Below are positions 5,485-6,778 of a stretch of 6,778 nucleotides of DNA, in pieces. This DNA is from an uncultured bacterium (lineage in GTDB: Bacteria; Cyanobacteriota; Vampirovibrionia; Gastranaerophilales; Gastranaerophilaceae), in NCBI GenBank assembly GCA_902464375.1, contig CABQIM010000089.1:1-6778 (forward strand). Direction: 5' to 3'. Within the stretch, counting starts at the first letter, position 1. The number at the start of each line of letters is the position of its first letter. The position numbers were made by a program, and so were the translations under genes. The notes under the pieces were generated by a model, which saw only the letters and a program-made list of their open reading frames with translations, was not told the origin of the DNA and made no database searches.

Positions 5485-6735
5485 TTATTGTGCGCATTCT
5501 TCTAAGGCTTGAATGACAACAGGATCCCATTTTTTACCACTTTCTGACTGCATTATTTCAAGTGCTTTTTCAATAGGCATTGCCTTTCTGTATGGTCTAT
5601 CAGAAGTCATAGCACAATATGCATCTGCTACTGCAATAATTCTTGAGCCAAATGGAATTGATTGACCTTTCAACCCCTCAGGTTCACCTGAGCCGTCATA
5701 TCTTTCTTTTTGATAAGTAATATATGGAACAACTTCTGATAAGAAATTAATATTCATCAACAAATGAACCCCGAAATCAGCATGCTCTTGAATAACTTTT
5801 AATTCTTCTGCTGAAAGCTTCCCATTTGAAGCGAATAATTTTTCCGGCACCGCAATTTTACCGATATTCTGCAACAAACCGGCATAATATATCAAATCTG
5901 TAGTTTTTTCGTTCAAACCAAGCTGTTTACAAATCTTTCGAGCAAGTTTAGCCGTATTTTTAGAATGAGCAACTTTATACTGTCCTTTTGTATCAACAGC
6001 TAACGCTAGATGCTCTACAAAACTTTGTTGATAATCACACAAATCTCCTATCAGTGCGGTCAATTCTGCTCTAATATGTTGCAAATCAGACACCGCAGAA
6101 GTTTCATCGTCAATAATTTTATTTGCATCATCAATTCTTGCCTGCAATGTCATAGAAGTTGCAAAAAGGACTGCAATACTTTCTACAAGCTCAATATATT
6201 CAGGATTAATCGGTTCATCTTTTTCTAGAACAATAACACCGGTTGATTTGATATTACAATGCATTGGAACTGCTACAATATTATCTATAACAACCTCACT
6301 CGTTGCAAAAGCCTTTCCAACCGGAGTTGTTTCGTCTTTCGAGAGTTTATCAACAGCACCATCAGATGCTCCAACTAATTCTAACTCGTCATTTTTATCC
6401 AAATAAACATGGCATGCCTTCAATTCCAACATTTGTTTTATCGACTGAGCAATAGATGTATAAATAGCCTGCTCTTCCGACTTATTAAAACTCAACACAC
6501 AAAGCGTATTTTGTAAAGAATATATTGAAATAAGCTCTTTCAACTGATTTATGAGTCCGGCTTTTTTATCTTTTACATTATTACCGATTTTTCTTGCTAA
6601 GTCCTCTGAAATAAGGTTTTCTGCAATAAAATCACCTAAGTTAAGTGCAAAAATTTCTTCAATAGGATCTTGTCCTACCAAATAATCAGACTGTGAAAAC
6701 AGTGAAACACCATTATTATTCTCTTCTTTTTTCAT
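5485..6735 (-). CDS. GAF plus degenerate HD-GYP domain protein
   Basis: The 416 residues have a polar N-terminal region (1-65), a GAF-like sensor domain (about 70-195, with ELKACHVYL and GVIVLEKDEP strands), a helical, possibly coiled-coil linker (about 196-245), and an HD-GYP-type domain (about 246-416). Intact HD-GYP proteins are cytosolic or membrane cyclic-di-GMP phosphodiesterases. Here H257 (AHSKN), H318 (QEHADFG), D371 (AVADAY) and the TSDRPYRKAM stretch are kept. The HD pair is Q289-N290 in LQNIGK, the expected HH is Q342-K343 before ERYDGSG, and the GYP motif reads GEP (350-352). Loss of several metal ligands makes hydrolysis unlikely, and a binding or scaffold role is more plausible. 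The frame is intact with well-kept surrounding motifs, so this is not obvious pseudogene decay. AAGGA lies 7 nt before the ATG at 6735. The 43 bp beyond contain no other gene I can support. It converges on the cysteine-rich gene. Confidence 0.93.
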   Translation of the reverse strand: MKKEENNNGVSLFSQSDYLVGQDPIEEIFALNLGDFIAENLISEDLARKIGNNVKDKKAGLINQLKELISIYSLQNTLCVLSFNKSEEQAIYTSIAQSIKQMLELKACHVYLDKNDELELVGASDGAVDKLSKDETTPVGKAFATSEVVIDNIVAVPMHCNIKSTGVIVLEKDEPINPEYIELVESIAVLFATSMTLQARIDDANKIIDDETSAVSDLQHIRAELTALIGDLCDYQQSFVEHLALAVDTKGQYKVAHSKNTAKLARKICKQLGLNEKTTDLIYYAGLLQNIGKIAVPEKLFASNGKLSAEELKVIQEHADFGVHLLMNINFLSEVVPYITYQKERYDGSGEPEGLKGQSIPFGSRIIAVADAYCAMTSDRPYRKAMPIEKALEIMQSESGKKWDPVVIQALEECAQ

Positions 6736-6778
6736 GAAATTTTCCTTACATACATGCCTTCATATATACTTACGGCAC

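Overview
This is an AT-rich bacterial chromosomal window with mostly core housekeeping genes. Four of the five confident genes lie on the minus strand and one small gene lies on the plus strand. Intergenic gaps are short, Shine-Dalgarno sites are clear, and nothing suggests phage, insertion sequence, tRNA, rRNA or CRISPR content. The host cannot be named securely. GyrB carries the long TOPRIM-region insertion usually described from Gram-negative lineages. Adenylate kinase has a zinc-type LID of the kind common in Gram-positives and several other phyla. A low-GC, Gram-negative-type or deep-branching gut or host-associated bacterium (for example a Vampirovibrionia/Gastranaerophilales-like lineage) is a guess from general impression only.

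Layout from left to right. Positions 52-2233 hold a minus-strand operon read in the order adk, map, then a 210-residue RNase H-fold (DUF429-like) protein. A sigma70-type promoter (2272-2300) precedes it. A 118-bp inverted repeat (1459-1576), built from 7-bp units, fills the adk-map gap. The last gene is translationally coupled to map, because its Shine-Dalgarno lies in the last codons of map. A strong terminator (2347-2396) ends the upstream gyrB unit (2435-4978). A 155-bp divergent promoter region separates gyrB from a plus-strand gene for a 97-residue cysteine-rich protein (5134-5427). That gene converges, over a hairpin-containing gap of 57 bp, on a minus-strand GAF + HD-GYP-like regulator (5485-6735).

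Functionally, adk supplies nucleotide balance and map removes N-terminal methionine; they are common neighbours in ribosomal-protein/secY operons, but here they start from their own promoter. gyrB provides the gyrase ATPase subunit. The less ordinary parts are the HD-GYP protein, whose central HD and HH metal ligands and GYP tyrosine are all substituted (a probable non-catalytic signalling domain), the cysteine-rich small protein with a possible Sm/SH3-like barrel, the DUF429-like protein lacking its expected first-strand aspartate, and the heptad-built inverted repeat whose changes favour G:U pairing in the operon transcript.
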